NCBI GenBank assembly: GCA_934408705.1
Contig: CAKRVL010000129.1
Coordinates: 1-5,945 of the forward strand
Length of the DNA stretch: 5,945 bases
DNA from: an uncultured Blautia sp.
Lineage (GTDB): Bacteria; Bacillota; Clostridia; Lachnospirales; Lachnospiraceae
Direction: 5' to 3'
Below are positions 1 through 5,788 of this stretch, one piece after another. Made by a program: the position numbers and the translations under genes. The stretch's first letter is position 1, and every line of letters starts with the position of its first letter. Below the pieces are notes generated by a model that had not been told where the DNA came from, did not search any database, and saw only the letters and a list, made by a program, of their open reading frames with translations.

Positions 1-45
1 GGATGTCTGACGTCCTTTTCTTACTAACTGGTTGAATGTTGGCAT
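1..45 (-). CDS. rpsL: Ribosomal protein S12, N-terminal fragment (runs off left edge)
   Basis: Reading leftward from the ATG at 45-43 gives 15 codons, MPTFNQLVRKGRQTS. This is the highly conserved N terminus of 30S ribosomal protein S12, which takes part in decoding-centre accuracy. Only the start is inside the window; the rest (about 120 residues expected for the family) lies beyond base 1. An ATG five bases further upstream (50-48) is in another frame. The start at 45 is fixed by the protein match and by the strong ribosome binding site at 53-59. In Firmicutes rpsL usually leads the rpsL-rpsG-fusA-tuf operon, and the dedicated strong promoter found here fits that. The fragment is short, but the match to S12 is distinctive. 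Confidence 0.93.
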   Translation of the reverse strand, partial: MPTFNQLVRKGRQTS

Positions 46-52
46 TCCATTT

Positions 53-59
53 CACCTCC
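53..59 (-). promoter_or_regulatory. Ribosome binding site of rpsL
   Basis: On the minus strand GGAGGTG (continuing into A at 52) is a near-perfect anti-16S match, 7 nt before the ATG at 45. Its strength fits a highly expressed ribosomal protein gene, and it decides the start over the out-of-frame ATG at 50-48. Confidence 0.85.
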
Positions 60-71
60 CGATTTATTTCT

Positions 72-87
72 CCATAGTTTTCTATGG
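72..87 (-). promoter_or_regulatory. Hairpin in the rpsL 5' leader
   Basis: CCATAG (72-77) and CTATGG (82-87) form a perfect 6-bp stem with a 4-nt loop, extendable by a G-U pair. It sits in the predicted rpsL mRNA leader, about 12 nt upstream of the Shine-Dalgarno sequence. There is no U-run directly after it in the minus direction, so it is not an obvious terminator. It could stabilise the mRNA or be a site for translational control. The structure is visible, but the role is inference. Confidence 0.45.
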
Positions 88-154
88 GGTTTCCTTGCGG
101 TTGCTATTATCTTATTAAACGCGGAAATAAATGCCTTATTTCGCACGCTTTTTG

Positions 155-183
155 ATTATATCCTGTCTGCATATCTCTGTCAA
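155..183 (-). promoter_or_regulatory. Consensus sigma-A promoter for rpsL
   Basis: Minus strand: TTGACA at 183-178, exactly 17 bp, then TATAAT at 160-155. Both hexamers match the consensus at every base. Transcription would begin near 148, giving an rpsL leader of about 100 nt that contains the hairpin at 72-87. The bases upstream of the -35 (about 184-240) are rich in A-tracts on the minus strand, like a UP element. This is what one expects for the str operon, one of the most highly transcribed in growing cells. Confidence 0.85.
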
Positions 184-249
184 GGTATTTTTCTGCAATT
201 TTTCCTTATTTTTTCAAGGTTTTTACATTAAAAAATACTCTACTTTCTT

Positions 250-256
250 ATCTAAT
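250..256. repeat. Left copy of 7-bp flanking direct repeat (candidate target-site duplication)
   Basis: ATCTAAT here is repeated exactly at 458-464, directly abutting the two ends of the inverted-repeat element at 257-457. The identity stops at both sides (T249 against C457, G257 against A465). The position at the exact element boundary is what suggests a duplication made on insertion. The heptamer is AT-rich, so chance cannot be excluded. Confidence 0.5.
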
Positions 257-457
257 GATACCAGTGTCAAAAGGTCGAAAAGCTGTTCGTGCTTGCACGA
301 TAAGGCTTTTGAACTTGGGACACGTCAAATATGAGAAAGTAGCGATTTACGCAGTAAATCAGCGGATTTCGAATATTTGGAGGATTGCGGGAGCTGCGTA
401 GCTGCGTAGCAATCCGGGTATCAAATGAGTGTCAAAAGACCTTTTGACACTCATATC
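257..457. mobile_element. MITE-like structured repeat element, non-coding
   Basis: This 201-bp block is bounded by terminal inverted repeats, 257-276 against 438-457, matching at 18 of 20 positions. The inner 14 bp (AGTGTCAAAAGGTC at 263-276 and its exact complement at 438-451) are perfect. The heptamer ATCTAAT lies immediately outside both ends (250-256 and 458-464), as a target-site duplication would. The interior is packed with stem-loops: 278-283 with 305-310, enclosing TCGTGC/GCACGA at 287-292 and 295-300; GATTTAC/GTAAATC at 344-350 and 354-360; GGATTGC/GCAATCC at 382-388 and 409-415, whose loop holds a tandem GCTGCGTA; and a 14-bp palindrome at 425-454. No plausible gene lies inside. 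It sits between the divergent promoters of rpsL and the serine hydrolase gene. A non-autonomous transposable element is the best reading. A large structured RNA or a fixed bacterial interspersed repeat is the alternative. I cannot name a family. Confidence 0.7.
425..454. repeat. Long near-perfect palindrome at the right end of the repeat element
   Basis: The arms 425-438 (ATGAGTGTCAAAAG) and 441-454 are exact reverse complements across 14 bp, with only AC in the centre. The left arm repeats the GTGTCAAAAG core also found at the left end of the element (264-273), so this core occurs three times, twice here and once at the far end. No U-run follows on either strand, which argues against a simple terminator. 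It could be a transposase-recognition end or a duplicated inverted-repeat end. Confidence 0.65.
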
Positions 458-464
458 ATCTAAT
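458..464. repeat. Right copy of 7-bp flanking direct repeat (candidate target-site duplication)
   Basis: Second copy of ATCTAAT, directly after the right terminal inverted repeat of the element at 257-457. It matches the copy at 250-256 with no mismatch. Confidence 0.5.
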
Positions 465-483
465 ATGAAAACTCATTTTTACA

Positions 484-512
484 TTGCATTCCCTCCACCT
501 CATTATTATAAT
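484..512 (+). promoter_or_regulatory. Probable promoter of the serine hydrolase gene
   Basis: TTGCAT at 484-489, a 17-bp spacer, and a perfect TATAAT at 507-512. Transcription would begin near 519 and give a leader of roughly 68 nt. The -35 matches the consensus only in TTG, so strength is probably moderate. The promoter starts about 20 bp after the end of the 257-457 repeat element, so the element may mark or influence its upstream border. The rest of 465-586 shows no gene or other structure. Confidence 0.55.
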
Positions 513-586
513 AAGAAAAAGCACTACCTACCAGAGCCTCAGTTAACTTGATTCTCTATTAGATTTCAGAACAGAAAGGAAAATTT

Positions 587-1753
587 ATGAGTAATAAGAA
601 AAAGAAACGCACATCTTCTTATCTACTGATTTTTTTCAGTATTATAGCTGTTCTGCTGCTTGTAATCATCCTTTATCTTTCTTTTTTCCGTAAAAGCAGC
701 CTTAACAGCACTTATCTGGCGAAAAATAATTCTACAGCGTCTCAGGGATTTGCCGACGATGAAACAGAGGGATTCACCTCCGGTGATGCGGATTCTGCCT
801 CTGCTGCCGATGAGGGTTTTATTTCCAGTGATGAGGCAGCCCTGCAAGGTTCCTCTCAGCAGGATAGTGCCGGGCCGACACAGGCATCCCCTGTTCCTGA
901 AGAAGTGACAGTTCCTTATCAGACACCTGCAGCCACTTCTAAGCCTTCCAATAACGAGGGAAGCATTTCACCATCCCATGGGGGTTCTGCCTTTGATAAC
1001 AAATCTGATGAAAAAATGGACACTCTGGTTACCCAGATTAGTTCACAGCTTCCTACAGCTAACGGCTCCTGGAGTGCTTATATATGTGATCTCGCAGGCG
1101 GTTCTGAGGCCAGTATTAACAATACACCTATGCAGGCAGCCAGTCTGATAAAGCTTTTTATTATGGGTGCTGTGTATGAGAATTATGATTCTCTTTCTCA
1201 GCAATATGGCTCTTCCACACTAGATTCCTACTTAACCCCTATGATCACTGTTAGTGACAATGACGCAGCAAACAGTCTGGTGACCTGTCTTGGCGGGGGA
1301 GACAGTACCGCTGGTATGCAGAAAGTTAACAGCTTCTGTCAGACTCATGGATACACTAATACTTCCATGGGACGTCTTCTTCTGGCAAGCAAGGAATTCG
1401 GTGACAACTATACTTCTGCATACGACTGTGGGAAATTTCTGAAAGAAATCTATCAGATTTGTGCAGGAACTACCCAGACACCAAGTCTTTCCCATGCAGC
1501 GGATATGTATGCGCTTCTGAAGCAGCAGCAACGTACCAACAAGATTCCTGCAGCACTGCCGGAAGGCGTCTGCGTTGCCAACAAAACCGGTGAGCTTTCT
1601 GATGTGGAAAACGATGCCGGAATCATTTACAATACTCCAGGAGGACATGATATTGTTATCGTTTTCCTCTCTCAAAATCTTTCCAGTGCAGGTGAAGCAC
1701 AAAATACCATTGCACAGCTTAGCCGGACGATTTATTTGTACTATAATAATTAG
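587..1753 (+). CDS. Membrane-anchored class A beta-lactamase-fold serine hydrolase
   Basis: This 388-residue protein has a basic N terminus (KKKKR), one hydrophobic segment at about 11-34, a low-complexity Ser/Ala/Asp/Pro/Thr-rich linker at about 35-145, and a catalytic domain at about 146-388. The domain has the class A motifs: SLIK at 186-189 (SxxK, nucleophile Ser186), SDN at 223-225 and KTG at 333-335. The usual Glu166 ExxLN motif of true class A enzymes is not recognisable; the matching stretch reads GRLLLASKEFGD (262-273). The fold is therefore clear, but efficient beta-lactam hydrolysis is doubtful. A penicillin-binding, peptidoglycan-related or peptidase role is possible. The charge pattern puts the domain outside the cell, tethered by the N-terminal helix. 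The linker holds degenerate GFxxxD units (about 54-80). An AAAGGA-type binding site at 575-580, 6 nt from the ATG, supports the start. It is monocistronic and converges on the kinase operon. Confidence 0.85.
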   Translation: MSNKKKKRTSSYLLIFFSIIAVLLLVIILYLSFFRKSSLNSTYLAKNNSTASQGFADDETEGFTSGDADSASAADEGFISSDEAALQGSSQQDSAGPTQASPVPEEVTVPYQTPAATSKPSNNEGSISPSHGGSAFDNKSDEKMDTLVTQISSQLPTANGSWSAYICDLAGGSEASINNTPMQAASLIKLFIMGAVYENYDSLSQQYGSSTLDSYLTPMITVSDNDAANSLVTCLGGGDSTAGMQKVNSFCQTHGYTNTSMGRLLLASKEFGDNYTSAYDCGKFLKEIYQICAGTTQTPSLSHAADMYALLKQQQRTNKIPAALPEGVCVANKTGELSDVENDAGIIYNTPGGHDIVIVFLSQNLSSAGEAQNTIAQLSRTIYLYYNN

Positions 1754-1814
1754 ATGGTACCAGGGCCCAATATAAGCATAAAAGCTGGGTGTATATATTA
1801 TTTTTAACTATAAT

Positions 1815-1853
1815 AAATGCGCAGTGCTGATCCAAAATCAACATTGCGCATTT
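1815..1853. terminator. Shared hairpin terminator between convergent genes
   Basis: AAATGCGCA (1815-1823) pairs perfectly with TGCGCATTT (1845-1853). The stem continues inward by a G-U pair, two Watson-Crick pairs, one mismatch and four more pairs (TGAT/ATCA), closing on a 5-nt loop. On the plus strand the arm runs into TTTGTTT, a usable U-rich tail for the gene ending at 1753. On the minus strand the tail is weaker (TTTATTATAG), but the hairpin lies 16 bp past the stop of the leftward gene ending at 1869. It is likely bidirectional, more confidently for the rightward gene. Confidence 0.72.
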
Positions 1854-1868
1854 GTTTAACCGATTTTA

Positions 1869-3101
1869 TTACTCTTCTTCGCTATTCTCTTCATAGGACA
1901 TTTCCCATATTTCCGAGAAAACAGCCAGGGGACAATCTGTTAAAAGACACATTAAAAGGAAACATTCGTAAGGATTCACAATGTATATCTCGCTCATCCC
2001 GCATTTTTTTAAAATACTCTGTGCTTCTTCTATAAAATGATGGTAACGATCGTATGGATCATCATCTTCCATCTCCTGAGATACAATAAAAAACTCCAGA
2101 GTAAGAAGATCAAATCGTTCCACCGGAAATTTATGATTCAGAATATTAGTGATCCTCTGTCTGCTAAATCTTTTCTGGCTGAAATGCTTTGCCAGAATAG
2201 AAGCGGACATTTTCTTCAGATTTCCCATCTGGTTAATTGGAATCCCATTGCAAATTACCTTTTCAAGATCAGAAGGGGTAATATTCTCTGGTTTCCATAT
2301 CTTATCTCTTCCCTTCTCTGACTCGTCCTTCTGATACATAGCTGCAATAATCTTCTTCGCATGCTCAATCAGCATAAGAAATTCCTGAAAAGCCTGGCTT
2401 TTCTCATTCATCGGATCATCCCACCCAGCTTTCAGACATGCCAGATACTGAAGAAGTTTCTCTTCTGTATCAATAATCATATCACCGCTGAGCACGTTTC
2501 CCACCTTATCCTTATCTGCTGCCGGTGTCATAGACTTATATTCTTCTTTATACTCTTCTGCTTTACTGTATGGCAGCTGCTTACTGTAACAATACCAATA
2601 AATCACTTCCTCCGGGTTATGAAAATCAAAATCCTGTTCTTTTAATACCCTGGTAAGAAAATCCGATACATCTTCAGCACTCATGCGAAGTCCGAAGCCT
2701 AACAAAAACACAGTCTCCCTTTTCACAGATGCCTGTGTCAGCCAGTTATTCACCAGAGCCGGAAGTTTGGTAGATGTAGGATTCATGGATTTAGGTGTGT
2801 AGGTCTCCTTAAAGGATTCCACTGCAATATCCCGATAAACTTCCTGAGGCACTTCCCCAAAAGGCTCCTCCAAACCGGCACGTTCGTAAATGTAGCGCTT
2901 CAGATGGTCTCCAAAAGAAACCAACTCCATTTCTTTATATAAATAGTGAAAAATAACATCCGCGTCTTCATCCTCAAATTCCTCCAGACTGACGACCTGA
3001 CGAAATCTCTGGGCCGCCCTTCTTGTAAACTCAAAGTCCTTTACAGAATCAAAGGCCACTGTCTGTTCAAAATCAAGATCCTGCATACGGTTTTTCATCA
3101 T
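1869..3101 (-). CDS. Uncharacterised acidic 410-residue protein in a kinase-phosphatase operon
   Basis: I do not recognise a named family. The protein is soluble (no signal peptide or membrane helix), helix-rich by appearance, and acidic, with Asp/Glu runs at about 39-47 (EEFEDEDAD), 353-358 and a C-terminal EENSEEE. Distinct blocks are a conserved-looking stretch around 117-170 (RETVFLLGFGLRMS, then DFLTRVL), another around 275-340 with a basic SQKRFSRQRITNI segment, and a C-terminal block (NPYECFLLMCLLTDCPLAVF). No catalytic motif is visible. Near the N terminus, DFEQTVAF puts a Thr (residue 14) in an acidic setting with Phe at +3, resembling sites used by bacterial Hanks kinases. It is the last gene of the operon, 33 bp after the phosphatase. 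The ribosome site AAGGTGA (3111-3105) is only 3 nt from the first ATG but 6 nt from the second (3098), so a 409-residue product is equally likely. A role as substrate or effector of the kinase is inferred from context only. Confidence 0.85.
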   Translation of the reverse strand: MMKNRMQDLDFEQTVAFDSVKDFEFTRRAAQRFRQVVSLEEFEDEDADVIFHYLYKEMELVSFGDHLKRYIYERAGLEEPFGEVPQEVYRDIAVESFKETYTPKSMNPTSTKLPALVNNWLTQASVKRETVFLLGFGLRMSAEDVSDFLTRVLKEQDFDFHNPEEVIYWYCYSKQLPYSKAEEYKEEYKSMTPAADKDKVGNVLSGDMIIDTEEKLLQYLACLKAGWDDPMNEKSQAFQEFLMLIEHAKKIIAAMYQKDESEKGRDKIWKPENITPSDLEKVICNGIPINQMGNLKKMSASILAKHFSQKRFSRQRITNILNHKFPVERFDLLTLEFFIVSQEMEDDDPYDRYHHFIEEAQSILKKCGMSEIYIVNPYECFLLMCLLTDCPLAVFSEIWEMSYEENSEEE

Positions 3102-3134
3102 AAATCACCTTCATTTTCTACTAATTAACTGCAC

Positions 3135-3953
3135 TCATTCTCTGTTTACCTTCTTTTTTCCTTGTAAAAGCCAGGTTCTAAGAGGACTTTCATCCTCTTC
3201 TACTTCACACAGAATGATAGTCGTATTATCTCTTGCGCCTTTTTCCAATACGCTCTCCTTAAGTATCCTGACAGCATCTTCTACTGAAATATCCAGTCTG
3301 ACAATCTCCTCAATTTCAGAATCCGATAGCATATCCGTCACGCCATCGGAGCAGATCAGATACCTGTCACCATTTTCATAAGAAAACGTCTCTACTGCAG
3401 GTTCAAGCTTCATCTCAGCTTCCTCAACTCCCAGAAACTGAGTCAGCGGTGGTTTTCCAAACATATAATTCTTCAACACATGATCTCTGGAAATCTGGGA
3501 AAAGCCTCTCTCTGTCAGCTGGTATATCCGGCTATCACCCAGATTACAAATATGTACCTGTCGTCTTCCGAATGTAACCATAGCCAGCGTAGTTCCCATA
3601 GTGCTAATCCTGTTCTTCCGGCTATAACCGCAGACTGCCTGATTCATCGCCTGGCTCACTTCTGCCAGAAAATGCTCCGGTTCCTTGCGAAGCATGCTTT
3701 TGTTTTTATGATAAAAGTGATCCATAGCCTCTGAAGCCAGCCATGCTGCCATTTCTCCCTGGCATTCACCTCCCATGCCGTCAAAAACAGCCATTGCAGG
3801 AAGGCTTTCCCGCAACCGTACACCGGTACGTATTTCTTCTATTCCCTGATTCTGCGCAGGCAAAAACTCCCCACAGCACCAGAAATTATCTTCATTATTT
3901 ACCCGCACTTTCCCCGCATTGCAGGTGTAAGCATAGTTAATGTGATATGTCAT
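3135..3953 (-). CDS. PP2C-family Ser/Thr protein phosphatase
   Basis: This metal-dependent phosphatase probably removes phosphate from Ser/Thr residues modified by the kinase encoded just upstream. In 272-residue numbering the PP2C motifs appear in order: NNEDN at 19-23, AVFDGMGG at 55-62 with metal-binding Asp58, MGTTLA at 119-124, NLGDSRIY at 137-144, a DH pair at 157-158, LTQFLG at 170-175, CSDGVTD at 201-207 with Asp203, and GARDNTT at 239-245 with Asp242. All expected metal ligands are present, so it should be active. It is a compact cytosolic single-domain enzyme of PrpC/Stp size with a short basic tail (GKKKVNRE) and no membrane segment. The longer reading start at 3959 touches the GAGG sequence directly. 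The ATG at 3953 lies 6 nt from GAGG (3963-3960) and is preferred. The gene lies 33 bp after the kinase stop, so the two are surely cotranscribed. Confidence 0.95.
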   Translation of the reverse strand: MTYHINYAYTCNAGKVRVNNEDNFWCCGEFLPAQNQGIEEIRTGVRLRESLPAMAVFDGMGGECQGEMAAWLASEAMDHFYHKNKSMLRKEPEHFLAEVSQAMNQAVCGYSRKNRISTMGTTLAMVTFGRRQVHICNLGDSRIYQLTERGFSQISRDHVLKNYMFGKPPLTQFLGVEEAEMKLEPAVETFSYENGDRYLICSDGVTDMLSDSEIEEIVRLDISVEDAVRILKESVLEKGARDNTTIILCEVEEDESPLRTWLLQGKKKVNRE

Positions 3954-3986
3954 TCTCATCCTCTTTGCCGAATATTACTTATATCA

Positions 3987-5723
3987 TTATTCATCCAGCT
4001 GCTCCAGCGCATTTTTCCAATATTTCTCACCGCGCTTAATATATTCTGTGCTGTCATTCTCCTTGTCATGAACAATCCCATCTGTATCAATCCAACGAAT
4101 CAGTTTTCCCCGCTTGTCGTAGTAATACAATTCTTTCTTATTGCTTGTCCAGACATATGCAAAAAACAACCGCTCATCCCAGTAATAGTATTCTTCATAA
4201 ACTCCATCCTCAGATGTTTCCGGATAGATTATAGCTGACACCAATTTATCGTTACTATCATAATAGCGAAGACGGTCTCCTTCTTTGCCAACCTCCTTGC
4301 AATCAGGAAGCTCACTTACAATAGTATTTGCCTGTTCTTTAATTATCTGAATAGCAGTTGAAAAATCATCAATCTGTGCCGTACTGTTATCATTTGCCTC
4401 CAACACATCCATAATACTCTCTGCATTCAACGCCTTACGTTCCTCATCACGAATCAGCTTCACATATACACCGATAATAATACATGCTGCCAACGCCACG
4501 ACAAAAAGAGAAACCGTCCATGGTGAGATTCTCCGCTCCTGACTCCACTGTCTATTCCTGGATTTTCCATCTGTATGTATTACTTTTCCATTGGGATTCT
4601 TAAATTTCGATGAAGCTGAAGCCGCAGATTTAATATTTTCTACTTCCTCTCTGACAGCCTTCTCTATCTGTGGTTCTGCTGCAACATGAGTTCTCTCCAT
4701 CTGGTCATCCTCAGATGCCTGTGGTGCATATCTTCTCTGATCCCGTTCAAGCTCACTGGAATTCGTCAATGCCCACTGAGACTTCTCCCACTCCTTCTCG
4801 GCACTCACAGGTCCCAATCTCAGGCTTTCCAGATCACGGAGCATATCCTCCGGACACTTATAACGCTTTTCCGGATCATATGCACAAGCCTTCAGTATAA
4901 TATGTGAAAAAGCGGGACTGGTCTTTGCCGGAGCAGGCATTTTCTCTCCTGCCATTCTTCTTGCCAGTGCATTCTCCTTATCTCTGTATGTGATCAACTG
5001 CTTATCCAGAGAAAGAAACGGCAATCTATTCTGATTCATCAGCTTATACAACACGATTCCAAGAGAATAAATATCTACACTGCTATCATACTTCTCTCCC
5101 TTATATATCTCCGGTGCCATATAAGAATAAGTGCCTTTCTTTGACATACTGCCCATTGTACGTGCCTGTTCCCTGGCAATTCCAAAATCTCCCAGCTTAA
5201 AATCACCGAAGCGAGATACAAAAATATTCTCCGGCTTCACATCTCTGTGAATGATATTCAGCTTCCGGCAATAATGAAGCGCCATGGTAAGATCACAACC
5301 AAGCTTGATTACTTCCTTCTCTGTAAGCTCCTTACCTGTGCAGTAGTCCATAAAACTGGTCAGATATTCCATTCTTATATAAATATCCCAACCAATTTCA
5401 TCCAAATATTCCACAATCTTAAAATCCTCAAATGAAACCACATGAGAATTTCCGCAAAAATGCTCCATAGTATATATTTCCTGAACACAATCCTCTACCA
5501 GATTTCGAAAATATTCTCTGGTAGATTGTTCATTATTCAATTCAGACCTTACGCTGTCCAATTCCCCTTTATTTTCTGGAATCGTTATAATCTTGATTGC
5601 AGAATAAAAAGAACGTCCTCGCTCAGTCCTCTTCGCCTTATATACTTTTCCAAAAGAGCCTTCCCCTATTTTCTCTACAAGTTTCCATTCTGGCCAGACG
5701 GAAACCGGAACATCTTTATCCAT
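3987..5723 (-). CDS. Hanks-type transmembrane Ser/Thr protein kinase with a non-PASTA ectodomain
   Basis: This protein has 578 residues from the preferred start. The kinase domain (about 13-308) is complete: glycine loop IGEGSFGKVY at 19-28, AIK lysine at 44, alpha-C Glu82 in VQEIYTM, HRDVKPEN at 159-166 with catalytic Asp161, DFG at 179-181, an activation segment with Ser/Thr residues (including Thr198) that could be autophosphorylated, and APE at 203-205. A polar charged linker (about 320-398) leads to one membrane helix at about 402-423, preceded by RR and followed by KLIRDEERK. The outer part (about 424-578) has no PASTA repeats. It begins with a helical-looking stretch and then has Tyr-rich units (RLRYYDSNDKL, EEYYYWDERL, KELYYYDKRGKL), like short YD/MORN-type beta repeats. 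It would sense an extracytoplasmic signal and phosphorylate cytosolic targets, with the adjacent PP2C as the opposing enzyme. An in-frame ATG at 5759 would add 12 residues but has no ribosome site, whereas AGGAGG at 5740-5735 serves the ATG at 5723. Confidence 0.94.
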   Translation of the reverse strand: MDKDVPVSVWPEWKLVEKIGEGSFGKVYKAKRTERGRSFYSAIKIITIPENKGELDSVRSELNNEQSTREYFRNLVEDCVQEIYTMEHFCGNSHVVSFEDFKIVEYLDEIGWDIYIRMEYLTSFMDYCTGKELTEKEVIKLGCDLTMALHYCRKLNIIHRDVKPENIFVSRFGDFKLGDFGIAREQARTMGSMSKKGTYSYMAPEIYKGEKYDSSVDIYSLGIVLYKLMNQNRLPFLSLDKQLITYRDKENALARRMAGEKMPAPAKTSPAFSHIILKACAYDPEKRYKCPEDMLRDLESLRLGPVSAEKEWEKSQWALTNSSELERDQRRYAPQASEDDQMERTHVAAEPQIEKAVREEVENIKSAASASSKFKNPNGKVIHTDGKSRNRQWSQERRISPWTVSLFVVALAACIIIGVYVKLIRDEERKALNAESIMDVLEANDNSTAQIDDFSTAIQIIKEQANTIVSELPDCKEVGKEGDRLRYYDSNDKLVSAIIYPETSEDGVYEEYYYWDERLFFAYVWTSNKKELYYYDKRGKLIRWIDTDGIVHDKENDSTEYIKRGEKYWKNALEQLDE

Positions 5724-5734
5724 ATCTGTATGTT

Positions 5735-5740
5735 CCTCCT
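5735..5740 (-). promoter_or_regulatory. Ribosome binding site of the kinase gene
   Basis: Minus strand AGGAGG (within GGGGAGGAGGAAC) lies 11 nt before the ATG at 5723. The spacing is a little long but the match is complete. No comparable site precedes the in-frame ATG at 5759, so this site decides the shorter start and makes 5724-5759 leader rather than coding sequence. Confidence 0.7.
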
Positions 5741-5788
5741 CCCCTATAGAGTGGTGCATTACTAATCGCAGTTCTGACTTTTCATAAT

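Noticed and set aside
131..334. Open frame of 67 codons on the plus strand
   Set aside because: It overlaps the rpsL promoter on the other strand and runs into the structured repeat element. It has no ribosome site and an atypical composition.
257..457. CRISPR array or integron recombination site as an explanation for the repeats
   Set aside because: There are no regularly spaced identical direct repeats with distinct spacers, and no integrase core site. The pattern is inverted ends with internal hairpins.
1232..1702. 156-codon open frame on the minus strand inside the serine hydrolase gene
   Set aside because: It is antisense to a gene with clear catalytic motifs, has no ribosome site and resembles no protein family.
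587..1753. Calling the serine hydrolase an acquired antibiotic resistance beta-lactamase
   Set aside because: The ExxLN motif is not seen, the protein is membrane-tethered with a long linker, and it sits next to core ribosomal genes.
1763..1805. Possible terminator formed by CCCA/TGGG followed by TATTATTTTT
   Set aside because: The stem is only 4 bp across a 16-nt loop and lies about 10 bases from the T-run. The much longer hairpin at 1815-1853 explains termination better.
3942..4238. Plus-strand open frame opposite the phosphatase start and kinase C terminus
   Set aside because: It is the mirror of two well-supported genes. Its hydrophobic content comes from reading acidic and Tyr-rich codons in reverse.
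1869..5723. Interpretation of the operon as an anti-phage defence system
   Set aside because: A kinase and PP2C pair can occur in defence loci, but there is no nuclease, NTPase, toxin or other effector motif in the third protein and no neighbouring defence genes, so sequence evidence is lacking.
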